A DNA stretch of 64,000 nt from Agapetus fuscipes (GCA_951799405.1 OX637344.1:13640001-13704000); one strand, 5' to 3'. Counted from the stretch's first letter, positions 20,030 through 30,659 are shown. Made by a program: numbers and translations. Notes: a model not told the origin generated them from the letters alone.

Positions 20030-20680
20030 TCAATAGCGCTACAGTCCAAATCGAGCCTTGGCCTCCTCTAACCTCTGCCGGCTACAGGCACCTGGGATGT
20101 GTGGTCAAAGAAAAGTGGGACATGTGTCAAGAAGTCAGAAGCAGACTAGAGCAAGCCCGAAATGTCTTCGCTAAAATGATTAAAGTAGATTACTGTTGTG
20201 CCGAAATTTGAGCCTTGAACTTCAGAAGCGAGTGGTGAGGTGCTATGTCTTCCCAATCACTCTTTATGGTATGGAGGGATGGACGCTCACGCAGGCACCG
20301 GAGAGACGAATTGAAGCGTTCGAGATGTGTCTATACCGAAAAATGCTTCAGATCTCTTGGCGTGATCGAGTCACCAATGAAGAAGTCCTCCAACGAATGC
20401 GCACTACAAAGGAGCTTCTGCCAACCATTAAGCAGAGAAAACTGATGTACTTTGGTCACATTTTGAGAAATGAGAAATACCGTCTCCTTCATCTTATCAT
20501 ACAGGGTAAGATTGAGGGGAGAAGATCTCAGGGACGACGAAGGAAATTGTGGCTGAAAAACCTGCGACAGTGGTTCGGCAGAAGCACCAAGTCCCTGTTT
20601 CGAGCAGCAGCATCCAAAGTCAAAATAGCCATGATGATCGCTGATCTTCCATAGAAGTGGCACGAAAGAAGAAGACCTCT
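20030..20680 (+). pseudogene. LINE C-terminal fragment, second RTE-like family
   Basis: An open stretch at 20196-20654 encodes about 150 residues, including LYGMEGWTLTQAPERRIEAF, then WRDRVTNEEVLQR and LFRAAASKVKIAMM near the stop. It is the C-terminal part of an APE-type LINE different from the 57958 element. Upstream 20040-20190 is the same protein in another frame. The 3' end is gaaagaagaaga. Related pieces lie at 50030 and 56536. Confidence 0.75.
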
Positions 20681-20746
20681 GCCTTCAGCTCCACCTGTCT
20701 TCCGATGCCGTTCTTCAATTCGTAACCTGCAGAAGCCGAGCTGTAT

Positions 20747-20944
20747 CTATCTCCTCATCAGTCTGGGTCTTCCTACTCTTCGTCTTCCTCCCTGGTCATT
20801 ATTATTTTTGGGAATCCGTGTGCCCGGCATTCTGCGAACATGTCCAGCCCACCCCGACCTTTGCAGTATTAATGAAGGTGGAAATACAAGGTGTTTGGTA
20901 TATGCTGGACTGTTCATCATTCCACCTGATGCGCCACTCTCCAT
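20747..20944 (-). pseudogene. LINE tail fragment
   Basis: Minus-strand sequence encodes GWAGHVRRMPGTRIPK followed by RRVGRPRL, the hallmark end of many LINE reverse transcriptases. It is related to the fragment at 24262. Confidence 0.6.
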
Positions 20945-20997
20945 CCTTTACTGGGCCACATATTCAGCGAAGCACTTACCTCTAAAACAGGGTCTCC

Positions 20998-21299
20998 AAG
21001 CTATGTCCCACAGGCCAAATGTGGCCCGGGAAAGAATTTGGTCCGGCCTGCAGACGCCAATAAAAAACATTTTCTTCGATCTGCCGCATAAAAATATACA
21101 TAAGTAATTAAGACTCAGAGACACTTAAAACTCATTTATTTGTAAAAATAGCCAGAAAATGTTTAAAAACACTGTTTCCAAGTGTCTAATTTTTTTAAAT
21201 TTACCACCCTGGGGGACAAGTCACCCAGACCCTGTTGGCCCGTCATACAATCTCGAAATTTCAATACGGCCCTTGGGTAAAATAGTTAGGAGACCTCTG
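20998..21299. mobile_element. hAT-type MITE, 302 bp
   Basis: Ends CAGGGTCTCCAA and, inverted, CAGAGGTCTCCTAA. Duplication ctctaaaa at 20990-20997 and ccctaaaa at 21300-21307 (7 of 8). The interior carries the ggcccgggaa and ccggcctgca blocks usual for SPIN-like hAT MITEs. Confidence 0.8.
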
Positions 21300-21307
21300 C
21301 CCTAAAA

Positions 21308-21477
21308 CATAAGTTTTGTTAACTGCCAATAAGAAATTCATCTTAATTTTATACATACGTAGCAGTGTTTGTTAACTACGCAACTTGGACATGTGAATCC
21401 CATTTACTTTGACTAACTAGCTGTTATCATATGTGACTTTTTTCATTGCTTACCTATTTTGTAACGTAGCACATGCC
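21308..21477. other. No recognised feature
   Basis: Short non-coding spacer. Confidence 0.4.
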
Positions 21478-21860
21478 TTAAAGCAAAGACTGGAAAGACA
21501 CTGAATGATAGAGTTCGTAATGTTTGGGTGATGAACGAGTGTGGCATAAAAGAGAATATGAGAATGAAAGTACAAAAATACACAATGAGATGGTTCGGAC
21601 ATCTTGAAAGAATAGATGAATAATGAAGAAAATGTACAGAGGAAATGTCAGAGGAAAGCGTGGAAGGGGAAGACTGAGGAAGAAATGGATAGACCAAATA
21701 GGTGAAATTGTGAAAGAATGGATGTGAAAATAAGAGAAGAGTATAAGCAAAGAAAGTGATAAATTTTAAAGAGATGCAAGAAGAGAAAAAGTGGAGACCC
21801 ATCTGGGGAGGTACCAGCTACCTCTAGTGGAACGACCGCAGGATACAGTAACAGTCACAG
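21478..21860 (+). pseudogene. RTE-like LINE 3' fragment
   Basis: Matches the C-terminal coding region and 3' end of the 57958 element (aaagactggaaagacactga, then ggataca gtaacagtcaca). It carries a deletion after aatagatgaa and several indels. Confidence 0.85.
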
Positions 21861-22239
21861 GAACACATGCGTGGTTACTATGGGAAAAACTCACACACAC
21901 TATCTATTTCCTTTATATTTATCAAGTATAAAAAACAATTTTAGGAAACTGGATATTTATTTAAAAAATTTCAACATCTTTAAGAACAAATAAATCTATA
22001 CAATGCAATGAAAGCAAATAACGGGGCATGATGGATGCACTCGGTAATATTTAATATGAATCGTTTATGGTTTGTCTATGGATTACGGGGTCAAAAGTCT
22101 AGTAGTGTACGTGGATGTATGAAAGCTTTCAAACAGTCAGACCGGTAATCCATAGACAATCCAGGCGGAAAGTTTCTTATGTGAATGGGGGGGGGGGGGG
22201 GGTAACAGTTTCATCAACAACACTTTAATCTTAATCACA
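21861..22239. other. Unassigned, with a 16-G tract
   Basis: Non-coding. A run of about 16 G residues at 22187-22202 is the longest homopolymer noted here. Confidence 0.5.
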
Positions 22240-22445
22240 CTTGTCGTGGCAGAAGAACTTACATTACTCTTTACGTAACGTTGACGTCTTAGACAACATC
22301 GCATGTGGCGTGTGGAACCTATTTAATTTTACAGATAAGGGACCCGGCCTTACGGCAACAACTTCACTTGAAGCGAGGGTTTCCCAGCTCCCGACGCGGC
22401 TGGTTCACAATTTTTTGCAAAGGCTGAGTAAACCTTGCCGGTCCA
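22240..22445 (-). mobile_element. SINE-B fragment, diverged
   Basis: Minus-strand body recognised by gcatgtggcgtgtggaacct, ttttacagataagggacc and gaggctgagtaaac-like blocks. The tRNA-like head is missing. Confidence 0.65.
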
Positions 22446-22662
22446 ATTGATAAAAAAATTATTTTAATTTTGTTTAATAAAAAGTACTGAAAATAAACAG
22501 TGTTCTGAGTAAATAATGACTTGTTATTTGATTATTTTTTTTTTAAATAGAAAAGATTTTTTACAGTTCAAATGCACAAACCCTTCAAAATTTTTAATTA
22601 TTAACTTTTATCACATGAAACACTAAACTTAACATCATTATCAAATTAAGTAACATATCCAC

Positions 22663-22930
22663 TGGTCCGTAATCTCACCGGACTTATAATTGGTAAGTCA
22701 AGGGTTCAATCATCAGCAGAGCACACAAAATATATCATTTATATTTTCAAGTATACTCTTCCTTGGGCTGAAAACAAAACGAAGAACGGTCACCAATGGT
22801 CCATCCAGATAAAGCAACTGGGTCTTGCTCGAGAATTAGTGTTTTCTATAGCAATGACCAAGCTTGCAAAGGGCTATGGCGGAGTGAGTCACTCAAAACA
22901 CTGCTCACCAACTAAATCATCTATATCGAC
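22663..22930 (+). mobile_element. SINE-A copy, diverged
   Basis: Head ctggtccgtaatctcaccgg with the B-box region gggttcaatcatcagcag, then the body to cactgctcaccaactaaatc. Confidence 0.75.
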
Positions 22931-22989
22931 GGTTAAAAGGATGTATGTAGGGCATAAGCGTCAAAAACTCAATTGTTCAGGAGAGCAGT

Positions 22990-23345
22990 TTAAAGTTGAG
23001 ATATCAGTTGATATATAAAGTTGAGGTAACACTGCAGACTATGAATGGGAAGGAACTATGTCCTGCTGACGTCGCTACAAGGCGACCACTGCGCTCTGCC
23101 TCTACTGCTGTCAACAGGGTCAAAGAACCGATAAGAGCAAATACCTCTAATTTTGCGGACAGGAGCTTTGAGGTAGCCGGGCCAGTTGCCTGGAACAAGC
23201 TGCCTGTCGACCTTCGCTCTGACCAGCCCACCATCGCCTTCAGAAGAGGACTTAAGAAAATGCTGTTTTCGAAGAGCCACGGCGCCCTTGAGATGGTCCG
23301 TGATCATTAGGCGGCGCCACCAGAAATAAATCATCCATCATCATT
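22990..23345 (+). pseudogene. CR1/L2-like LINE 3' fragment
   Basis: An open stretch at 22996-23310 encodes a C-terminal end with TRRPLRSAS, then FADRSFEVAGPVAWNKLP and a terminal LKKMLFSKSH. This is the conserved C-terminus of CR1/L2-type reverse transcriptases. It is followed by ggcgccaccag and an atcatcatcattc tail. It lies just beyond the 3' end of the ZAD gene and points the opposite way. Confidence 0.8.
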
Positions 23346-23409
23346 CATAGCTCATTTTTGACCAAAACGTCAGTTATGCCCTATTTCCTTTTAACCGTTG
23401 ATACATTTA

Positions 23410-23415
23410 TTTATT
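23410..23415 (-). terminator. AATAAA overlapping the ZAD gene stop codon
   Basis: The minus strand reads TAATAAATAAA, so the stop TAA shares bases with AATAAA. If used for cleavage, the 3' UTR would be only about 20-30 bases. A later signal may be used instead. Confidence 0.4.
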
Positions 23416-23725
23416 ACGTTTTCTTTATATTGTACGCAAACGGTATTCCTTTGTGGTTGTGCCTAAAGTGACTCTTCATATTGCCGCGCTGCGCGAATCC
23501 CAGGTCGCATATGGGGCACTTGAAGGGCCTCTCCCCCGTATGGAGGCGCACATGCTCCCTCAGGGAGCCCTTTAAAGAGAACATCTTGCCGCAGACGTAG
23601 CAGCTGTAGGGACGCTCCCCCGTGTGGGTCTTAATGTGGCTCCTCAGCGTGTACTTGTACTGGAACATCTTGTGGCAATAGTCGCACTCAAAGTTTCTCT
23701 CACTCGAGTGTGTCAACAGATGCGC
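23414..23725 (-). CDS. ZAD gene, last exon
   Basis: Acceptor GATTGCAG. The exon completes finger 4 (AHLLTH) and encodes fingers 5 to 7 with HTGERP linkers, then a short tail and TAA. Confidence 0.92.
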   Translation of the reverse strand, partial: AHLLTHSSERNFECDYCHKMFQYKYTLRSHIKTHTGERPYSCYVCGKMFSLKGSLREHVRLHTGERPFKCPICDLGFAQRGNMKSHFRHNHKGIPFAYNIKKT

Positions 23726-26700
23726 CTGCAATCATTACACAACCTTCATATTGTTACGTTTCTACTGGGCTCTATTTTAATTAAACTGCAATTATTTATT
23801 TTCTCAGAATTTATTTTACACAATTTAGTTCACAAATTACAGCAATTGATTTCCAGCTCTGGCTTTTGAACTTCACGGCTTAATGTCTTATCGGACACTC
23901 TGGCTTGCATACGCAAAAAAAAAAACATATAGTGTGATTTCTTGCTGCGTTATCCCCGAAGAGGTCGCAGATGGCGAGTGAACCTATTTATTTTTACAGG
24001 TAGGGGGGCCGGTCTTATGCCAACCACTTCAGTGAAGTGGGGGGTTTCCCAGCTCCTGAGGGGGCTGGTGCTCATTTCTTAAGAAGGCTGAGTAAACCTT
24101 GCCGGTTTTTTTATTTAAGGTTTGAAATAAACACCGAAATGGGAAATCATATCTGACACCCTTGGCGGGATTCGAACCCGAGCTCACGGGATAGAATAGT
24201 ATGTATGCGTGTACAGTTGTACGTAGGTACTCCCAAGTTCGTAGCAATATTGTTGCGATTGTGAAATTGTGTCTCTATGTGTTTTTGCCGCTGGACATGT
24301 GCAGAGAATGCCATCTTCACGGGTACCAAAAAGGATCCTTGAGGGACATCCGGGTGGGAAAAGAAGTGTTGGCAGACCTAGGCTGAGATGGGAGGATGAG
24401 GTGAGGAAGGATGCAAACCAACTACTGCAGGTGAGAGACTGGAAAGCCACAGCGGTAGACTGGAAGAGCTGGAGGCGAAGGGTGATGGAGGCCAAGGGGA
24501 GATATGAGCTGTAGGGACATCGAAAAATATCAGAAGAAATACCCGTCTATTTTGATCAATCATTGTTACTGTTATGTTTTTACTGGGTTGTCTTTTAAAT
24601 AAACTGCAATTATTTATTTTCACAAAATTTATTTTTAAATTTGTGAACTAAATTGTCTAAACACAATTTAAGTAGTTCACAAATTTAAAATTGGTTTCAA
24701 GTTCTGGCTTTCGAACTTCACGGCTCAATGTTTTATCAAAAATCTGGCTTCTGCCCTATCGCAGTCCTCTTATAAAGGTGCAACAGAGATCTTTCTTGCA
24801 TATCCCAGATCATTCTTTGATTTCTCGCTCACACCAGAACGCCGATCTATGCACTACCACCATCATGGACCACTCCCAGATGGTTCTACCCACACGATCG
24901 TACATGTATGGGTGCACGTAGGTACTTTTATTTCGTAGTTCGTAAGACTATCATCATCACACAAGTGCCAAACTGTTCTATATATGCATGTACAGTCGCA
25001 CATACTCCAAGTTCGTAACTTATTACCTTCAGTCCCTGTGAGTTGGTGGTGGTCTTCCCGCATACGATACATTTGACAACGTACTTCTTCTTGTGGACAT
25101 GATTGTTGTGGCGTGTTACGGCATCGGCATGCTTAAACAGCATACCACACACCTCGCAGGGGAAGCTGCGCACCTCAGAGTGCCGCTGGAAAGTAATGAA
25201 GACAAGCAATAAACTCACATCCCACATGGCAGTGGCCAGTGGCGAATTCTCAACACTGACAAATAGTTGTTGCCGTACTTAATAATTACATAATAAAGAT
25301 CTTAGCGTAGACTTACCTGATCTGTATCTATAATCTAAATTGCGTTGCAAAGATATATTACATTTAAGATCCATTTAACATGCATTCACATAAGCCGACA
25401 CATAAAAGTTTGTGCTTATACATGCCGCATGTGGATTTACAATATAACAACCCAATCTCATATGGACATACGCCCAGCAACACTTGCCGACTTTGCCTGA
25501 AACAGGGGTGACATTGGCAAAGTGAACCATTTTTTACAGTATAGGTGGTCAACCTCATAACCTTTAAGTCAAGGAATGTGATTCGCTGATTCACTGATTT
25601 AAGAAATCGTGGATTAAAGATTTTATTGGGTGTAATTTCTCATGGCAAGTGAAATAATTATATCAGGCTTATATTTTAAATTCATTCATTTTAAATTACA
25701 AATATTAAAAGAGTGCCGTTTTTGCGTGTGTCACACCTCAAGGGCTCTCTCCGATCACGGATAAGACTTTTTAAAAAGGTGCGTTTTGAGTACTCCGCGA
25801 AATACACCTACAGATTTGGAGTACTTCACTCCGGGTGGCAGTCTGTTCCACTCCACCGGACCCGTAACACATAAAGGGCAGTCTCCGAAATTTGTCATAT
25901 TCTGTTACTATGCCAACCAAACTCAAATGGTTTACAATAAACATACTCACCAAGATATGTCTCTTGTACTTATAGTCGTGTTTGAATTCCATGTCACAAG
26001 TTGCACACTTTCTCACGCTGGTTTGCGCCTTGTGCCAGGTCTGGTGCTCCCTATACGAGCTGTAAGTCTCTCCACAAATGACACACAAGTCCGCTGTCCC
26101 ATCCCCCACTTTACTTTTACCACTCTTTGTCTTTGACGCTTCGGCAATTTGTTTATCGCCAAAATAATCGGAATCTGTCCCGTCACTTTCATCATTGCAA
26201 ACTACTAAATCATCCTTGTTTTCAGCATCTTTTTTACGCTTAGTAAAAGTATTTTTAGAAGTATTACTTCCTTTTTTGTTATTTTTTTTGTTCACTTCCT
26301 TAATCTTTACTTCGCCATTTAAAGTAGAAACATTTTCGTTGTCGGAATCAAAGAATGGTTCAATTTTAACTTTGTCGTAATCTAGCAAGCTTAATAAGCT
26401 GTTAGTATTCTGTGTTTTCTGGTGTATGCTGCTTTGTTTGATCTCCTGGAGTTGCTCGTGCAGTATTGCGTCGTTGAGCTCGCAGGAGGTCCTGAAGGAA
26501 TGGCAGACGTCCAGGGTGTGAGCGCACTCCGCACAGATATGGTGAGGTAGACCATCGTTTTGATGTAACTGAAAGAAACATAACAAATATAATAAAATAA
26601 GTGAAGTAATAATAATAATATTAGGATGATTTATTTGGTGAGTGATGTTTTTCTGCTGTGTGAATCACACCTCAAGAGCCCTCTGCGAACTTGGTCGTCG

Positions 26701-29700
26701 CTATAGAAAGCGCCAATTCTCAAGCAAGACCCAGTTGCTGTAAGGCTGGATGAACTTTTAGTTACCGGTCTTTGGTAAAGGTTTATGAATTTTTCAACCC
26801 AGCATTTTTGTAAATATAAATATTTTGTTGTGCTGCGCCGGGAATCAAACTCACGACCTTCCGATTAGGAGTCTGACGCATTCCCACTAGACTACAGACT
26901 GGTCATCAGTTGATCTTGCAGTATGTTTTTACATGATTTAAAATGGCAATTACTGAGGGTCTCAGGACATTTTATAACTAGCTCCTTTTTACCTTTTAAC
27001 TGCGGCTGACACGCATATGCTGCAAGTGTAAACTTGCATACTGTACGGCTGTCATCCAACTTTGAACTTATCTCTGATATCTGTGTTGAAGAATTCAAAA
27101 GTCTGTCAGTAAAGTGTTCTAAGCCTTTGTGATTTTTGTTCTTGAATAACTAATACATGTGACTGTGCTCATAGTTTGTTCACAAGGGTTGTCAATCAAT
27201 TAAGGTAGGAAACAATAAATGTTTTAAAAATGTGCTTGAAAGAAAAGGTATTCCGTACTAAGGGTTTATATATATAGCCAGAATATTCAGAAGCGAAAAG
27301 GTTGACTACAGTATGTTTTGACACAATGTTCGTAAGATATGTGCATGGCCTACATGTATAGAGCAGCACAGCTGGAGTTTGGCCAGGACGTCTGCGCTGA
27401 AGATATCCTGCTCTCCGACATTCCTCAGGCAGAGTCTGCAGACACCAGAACTCGGTGACAGCTCTTCAACCTTGATTACAACTTCAGCATACATTCCTGC
27501 AACCGTACAAACATTAAAACAACATAAGTGTGTAAAATTATGAGAATAAATTAACTACTCAAGTGTGAAACGCGGATCCACGCTCATAGTACTGTATAAT
27601 TGTGATTTTTTCATTTTTCGTTAGTTTTTACACAGCATTCAGATCGAAGATCGTATGAAATACTGCTATTGGGTAGAACCATCCACCAAAAAATTCAAAG
27701 CGTTCATTTTCGTTTGTAGGTATTTAAAATAGTTATTTATGCCACTGCCTAGTAATGATAGTCTTTGTAACACGAGTGCTAGTTTGTGCCATGAGGCGCA
27801 GCCGAATGGCACAATAGACAGCAAGAGTGTTACAAAGACTAATTACGTGCAGTGGCATACAATAATTTTTCTACGACCATGAAATAAATAACAAAATAGT
27901 AAATAATAGTCATTATACTGTACTCATCCATTTGAAGTAATTAAAGCCCCACCTTTGTCAAACCGTGTAATTTATCATTCCCCTCGATTATATAATCTAT
28001 TCTGCAAAGATATATTACATTTGGGATTCATTTTAAATTTATGCCCACAAGCAGACACATATAAGGTTGCGCTTATACATGCCGCATATAAGGTTTAACA
28101 TTCAAACCCAAAACTCAAATACACATAAGCCCTGCAACCACTGAAGCAGGGGTGTCATTGGCAAAGTGAACTCAGTTTTTACAGCATAGATGGTCAACCT
28201 CATACCGACCTATTAGCCAAGTAACTGTTTAAGTTTATTTTTTTTTTGCGGTGAAAAAATATCTTGCATTATTTTCCTTTCAAGCCTTCTGTTCGAAAAA
28301 AGGAAAGCTACAATTTGGACTATTTTGATTATTATTTAAGATTATTAATTAAGTTGATAAATAACATTGATAAATTACAACACTATTAACAAATTTTATT
28401 TGACTCTACGCATAAAATATAATCATTTTCATTTGAACAAAGATTGAACATAGTGGGGAGGAACTATCAATAAATTGAAAATATTCATGTAATGGCTGAC
28501 GTTTAAACGTGGTTGCTATGGAAACGGCCAATAATAGTTTGTTATCGGTCGCTTAGAAGGATAGCCTCATACAAGGTTGATGCTCGAAATTAAAAAATGG
28601 TTCCATTTCTGACAATGCGCATGCGCACATTTTCATTTCAACATCGTTATCAGTTGCGTAATGTAACATTACGCAACGGGTATGGAAATGTATGTCTTTG
28701 TGATTGCGTTAGACGTTTTGTAATTAGTAAATTACCAAATGGGAGTAGAAAAATATATATTAAAGTTGACCTTGAAAACAGACACTTGAAACAGCTGAAT
28801 TCCACAATTTGTTGACATAAGAACACTAACACACACAAAAATGCTTTGTGTAAATAAAATCACTGGCCTCTTATTTTTTGTGATGTATTTGAATTTCATG
28901 CCTATGCATACTAATGAGGTATATCTATTTTAGAATCTCTATCTCTTTTGTAATCTCAATTATGATGAAGTATAATATTAATGTCACAAAAGTTTTTTTT
29001 TTTGGTAATAATATATAATCTATAATCTAAGTTGCAAGGATATATTCATTTAAAGCTCTCAGATGTAAGCCCATAAACCAACAAGTGTAGTTCGCGCTTA
29101 CAAATGCTGAATGTGTACTTACAAATAAAATCCAAACCTCAAATGAACATAAGCCCCACAACTTTTGCCGACCTTCCCTGAAACAGGGGTAACATTGGCA
29201 AAGTGAACCATTTTTTACAGTATGGGTGGTCAGCCTCATACCAACCTATAAGTCAAGGAATATGAATAAAAAATTACATTTAAATATATAAAAGAACAAA
29301 ACCTTACAAAGAAATCTATACAAAAAAAGTCAGATTGGTAGGTTGTACAAAAACTTTATTTCACTGTCTTTTGAGATAAAAAAAAAAACAGACAGGAGAT
29401 ATGATTTGTCAAATTCATCAAAACCAAGAGTTGGGTGGCTGAATTACACCAGAAAATTTCTGGCGCTCTAGAGGTTGAATAGCCGGATATTTGTACAAAC
29501 CGTTGGGGGAGAATCTCATTATTCTTGATGTTTAGTTGGCTTCTTACCCAATTTATTTTTACAGGTAAGGGGGCTGGCCTTATGCCAACCACTTCAGTTG
29601 AAGTGGGGGTTTCTCAGCTGCCGAGGAGGCTGGTACTTATTTCCTGTGAAGGCTGAGTAAACCTTGCCGGGATTTTATTTTGGGTTGGAAATATACACCG

Positions 29701-30629
29701 AAACGGGAAATCATTTCTGACCCCCTCGGTGGGATTCGGACTGGAGCCCACGGCATAGAATGCAAGCACTCTACCAACTGAGCTATCGAACGGACCCTGT
29801 TGCTGGAATATAATAAGAATAAAACTTGACTTTTCCTAAGCTAAGGCCAAGAACATTCCTTGACTAATAGACTGGTATGAGGCTGGCCCCTCATGCTGTA
29901 AAAACTTGGTTCACTTTTACCGATGTCACAATGGTTTCAGAGAAAAGCGGCAGCAGTAGCAAAGATTATGGTATGTGAGGGTATGCACCGTAGAAATGGC
30001 TCATTTAAGAAGTATGACAGGAAAAACACTGAAAGATAGAGTGAGAAACGAATGGGTTCTGAATGAATGCGGAGTAAAAGAAATCGTGAAAGTGAAAGTT
30101 CAAAGAAGTGTGATGCGATGGTTTGGACATATTGAAAGGATGAATGAAGACCGACTGACAAAAAGAGTGTATAAAGGGAATGTAATAGGTAAGCGTGGAA
30201 GGGGAAGACCTAGAAAAGAATGGATTGATCAGATAAGTGAGATTGCGAATGAATGGAATTTACAGAGTGGAAACAAGAGAAGAGCATGCATGAAAAGAGT
30301 GATGAAATTAGATGAGATGAAAGAAGTATGCAGGGACAGAGTCAAGTGGAGGCACTTATGTGGAGGTACTGGCCACCCCTAGAGGAATGGCGGCAGGATA
30401 CAAGACAAGACAAGAGGTTTGGTTTACTTTGTATGTATGTGGAAGTACGAATTTACATGTGCCTGCTTGTGGGCAATGCATTAAATATGAGCCTAAAATG
30501 ATATCTTTGCAACTTAGATTATGGATATCAATGTAAATATTTTTCAATACCTTCTACTTTCGGTATCAAGCTCTCAAACACTGTTGACTCGGCGAATTTG
30601 CTAGTTTCAGAGGGCGACAGAGGATCCAT
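23414..30629 (-). CDS. ZAD domain C2H2 zinc-finger protein, five coding exons
   Basis: Joined minus-strand exons 30629-30551, 27496-27354, 26568-25951, 25185-25027 and 23725-23414 give 436 codons plus stop. All junctions use GT and AG, and the phases agree (1 at the first junction, 0 at the others). Residues about 46-98 form a ZAD, with zinc ligands C46, C49, C86 and C89 split across exons 2 and 3. A charged linker follows with SUMO-type sites (VKIE) and Lys-rich basic runs. Seven C2H2 fingers follow; the first has only 9 residues between its C and H pairs. Two fingers are completed exactly across exon junctions, which strongly supports the model. ZAD proteins are arthropod transcription or chromatin factors, with the ZAD used for dimerisation. 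Target and orthologue are unknown. Introns hold SINEs and LINE pieces. An AATAAA overlaps the stop codon. Confidence 0.88.
23754..23912 (+). repeat. Repeat G, copy 1, in ZAD gene intron
   Basis: Shares ttactgggct, aaactgcaattatttatttt, tagttcacaaatt and cttcacggcttaatg with 24560-24775. The two copies flank a SINE-B and a LINE tail. The family type is unknown. Confidence 0.6.
23925..24195 (-). mobile_element. SINE-B copy, near full length, in ZAD intron
   Basis: Minus-strand copy from acatatagtgtgatttcttg to a B-box region gcgggattcgaacccgag. The outer A-box end is missing. Confidence 0.8.
24262..24520 (+). pseudogene. LINE tail fragment in ZAD intron
   Basis: Plus-strand open stretch encodes AAGHVQRMPSSRVPKRILEG, then GRPRLRWEDEVRKDA and a stop after GRYEL. 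This is a typical C-terminal end of a LINE reverse transcriptase. It is related to 20747-20944. Confidence 0.65.
24560..24775 (+). repeat. Repeat G, copy 2, in ZAD gene intron
   Basis: Second direct copy. It contains an internal hairpin (aaatttgtgaac and gttcacaaattt). Confidence 0.6.
25027..25185 (-). CDS. ZAD gene, exon 4
   Basis: Acceptor TTTCCAG. The exon completes finger 2 with RH, contains finger 3 (CEVC...HNNHVH) and starts finger 4 (CIVC). Donor GTAATA. Confidence 0.9.
25325..25576 (-). mobile_element. SINE-C copy, near full length, in ZAD intron
   Basis: From tatctataatctaaattgcg to taagtcaaggaatg. It lies between exons 3 and 4 of the ZAD gene in the gene's own orientation. Confidence 0.8.
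25690..25905 (-). pseudogene. CR1/L2-like LINE 3' end in ZAD intron
   Basis: Minus-strand fragment close to the 3' end at 45765-45960: caagggctctctccgatcac, then tccactccaccggacccgta. It ends 45 bp from exon 3, so read-through from the exon gives a false extension. Confidence 0.75.
25951..26568 (-). CDS. ZAD gene, exon 3
   Basis: Acceptor TTTCTTTCAG. 206 codons carry the second half of the ZAD (DGLPHHICAEC), the acidic and basic linker, finger 1 (CVIC...HQTWH) and most of finger 2. Donor GTGAGT follows the RHIL codons. Confidence 0.9.
26607..26906 (-). mobile_element. SINE-A copy, full length, in ZAD intron
   Basis: (ATT)n tail at the left, full body, and a head reading gactggtccgtag-like on the minus strand near 26895. 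It lies 38 bp upstream of exon 3 in the gene's own orientation. Confidence 0.8.
26997..27183 (-). repeat. Repeat H, copy 1
   Basis: Inverted relative to 31585-31800. Shared blocks include acatgtattagttattcaag, aatcacaaagg, ataagttcaaagttggatga and gtttacacttg. 39245-39480 may be a more distant member. Confidence 0.65.
27354..27496 (-). CDS. ZAD gene, exon 2
   Basis: Acceptor TTGCAG at its start. It encodes MYAEVVIKVEE and the first half of the ZAD with CRLC and the QDIF stretch. Donor GTAGGC follows a codon for His. Confidence 0.85.
27570..27690 (-). mobile_element. Fragment of the piggyBac-like MITE
   Basis: Shares gatccacgctcatagtact and a gcattcagatcgaagatcgt-like stretch, inverted, with the element at 9183. 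The ends are not intact. Confidence 0.45.
27730..27885. mobile_element. Palindromic MITE, about 150 bp
   Basis: Left tatgccactgcctagtaatg and agtctttgtaacac reappear inverted on the right as gtgttacaaagact and cagtggcata. A GC-richer centre reads gaggcgcagccgaatggc. Confidence 0.65.
27985..28221 (-). mobile_element. SINE-C copy, diverged
   Basis: Runs from tataatctattctgcaaag to ccgacctattagccaagtaa, lacking part of the middle (caaccactgaagcagggg). Confidence 0.75.
28222..28489. other. No recognised feature
   Basis: AT-rich spacer. Confidence 0.4.
28490..28610 (+). repeat. Repeat E, copy 3, with the best X-box
   Basis: Contains gtggttgctatggaaacggc, close to the RFX X-box consensus, then a gttatcggtc block and ctcgaaattaaaaaatggtt. 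It lies in the first intron of the ZAD gene model. Confidence 0.55.
28653..28677. promoter_or_regulatory. Perfect 25-bp palindrome with paired bZIP-like sites
   Basis: Twelve-base arms around one A: GTTGCGTAATGT and its exact inverse. Each arm holds TTGCGTAA, a C/EBP or PAR-bZIP type site. Confidence 0.5.
28678..29007. other. No recognised feature
   Basis: Non-coding. Short ORFs on both strands reflect the palindrome and low stop density. Confidence 0.4.
29008..29262 (-). mobile_element. SINE-C copy, full length
   Basis: From tataatctataatctaagtt to ctataagtcaaggaat. The minus-strand 70-codon ORF is a by-product. Confidence 0.8.
29535..29798 (-). mobile_element. SINE-B copy, near full length
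   Basis: The minus-strand head includes gtccgttcgatagctcagtt and a B-box region gtccgaatcccacc. The body is normal. The preceding 29263-29534 is unassigned. Confidence 0.8.
29855..29962 (+). mobile_element. SINE-C, 5' part, split by an RTE copy
   Basis: Plus-strand head ttccttgactaatagactgg through gtcacaatggtttcagagaa. It continues at 30413 after the LINE fragment. Confidence 0.7.
29963..30412 (+). pseudogene. RTE-like LINE fragment, C-terminal ORF still open
   Basis: An uninterrupted 135-codon frame (29975-30382) encodes the LINE C-terminus from RVCTVEMAHLRSM to the terminal GGTGHP. Several substitutions against the 57958 protein show a distinct subfamily. The 3' end carries (caaga)n rather than cagtaa. 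Confidence 0.85.
30413..30535 (+). mobile_element. SINE-C, 3' part
   Basis: Resumes gaggtttggtttactttgta and ends ttgcaacttagattatgg, just before the donor of ZAD exon 1. Confidence 0.7.
30551..30629 (-). CDS. ZAD gene, coding exon 1
   Basis: ATG at 30629 sits in a near-ideal context (ACCATGG). The exon encodes 26 residues, starting MDPLSPSETSKFAES, and ends GAAG before the donor GTATTG in phase 1. That fits the two leading bases (GA) of the next exon. It could be wrong if the gene instead starts at the ATG at 27494. Confidence 0.65.
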
Positions 30630-30659
30630 GGTGAAATATTTGCTTTTAAAAATGTTTTA

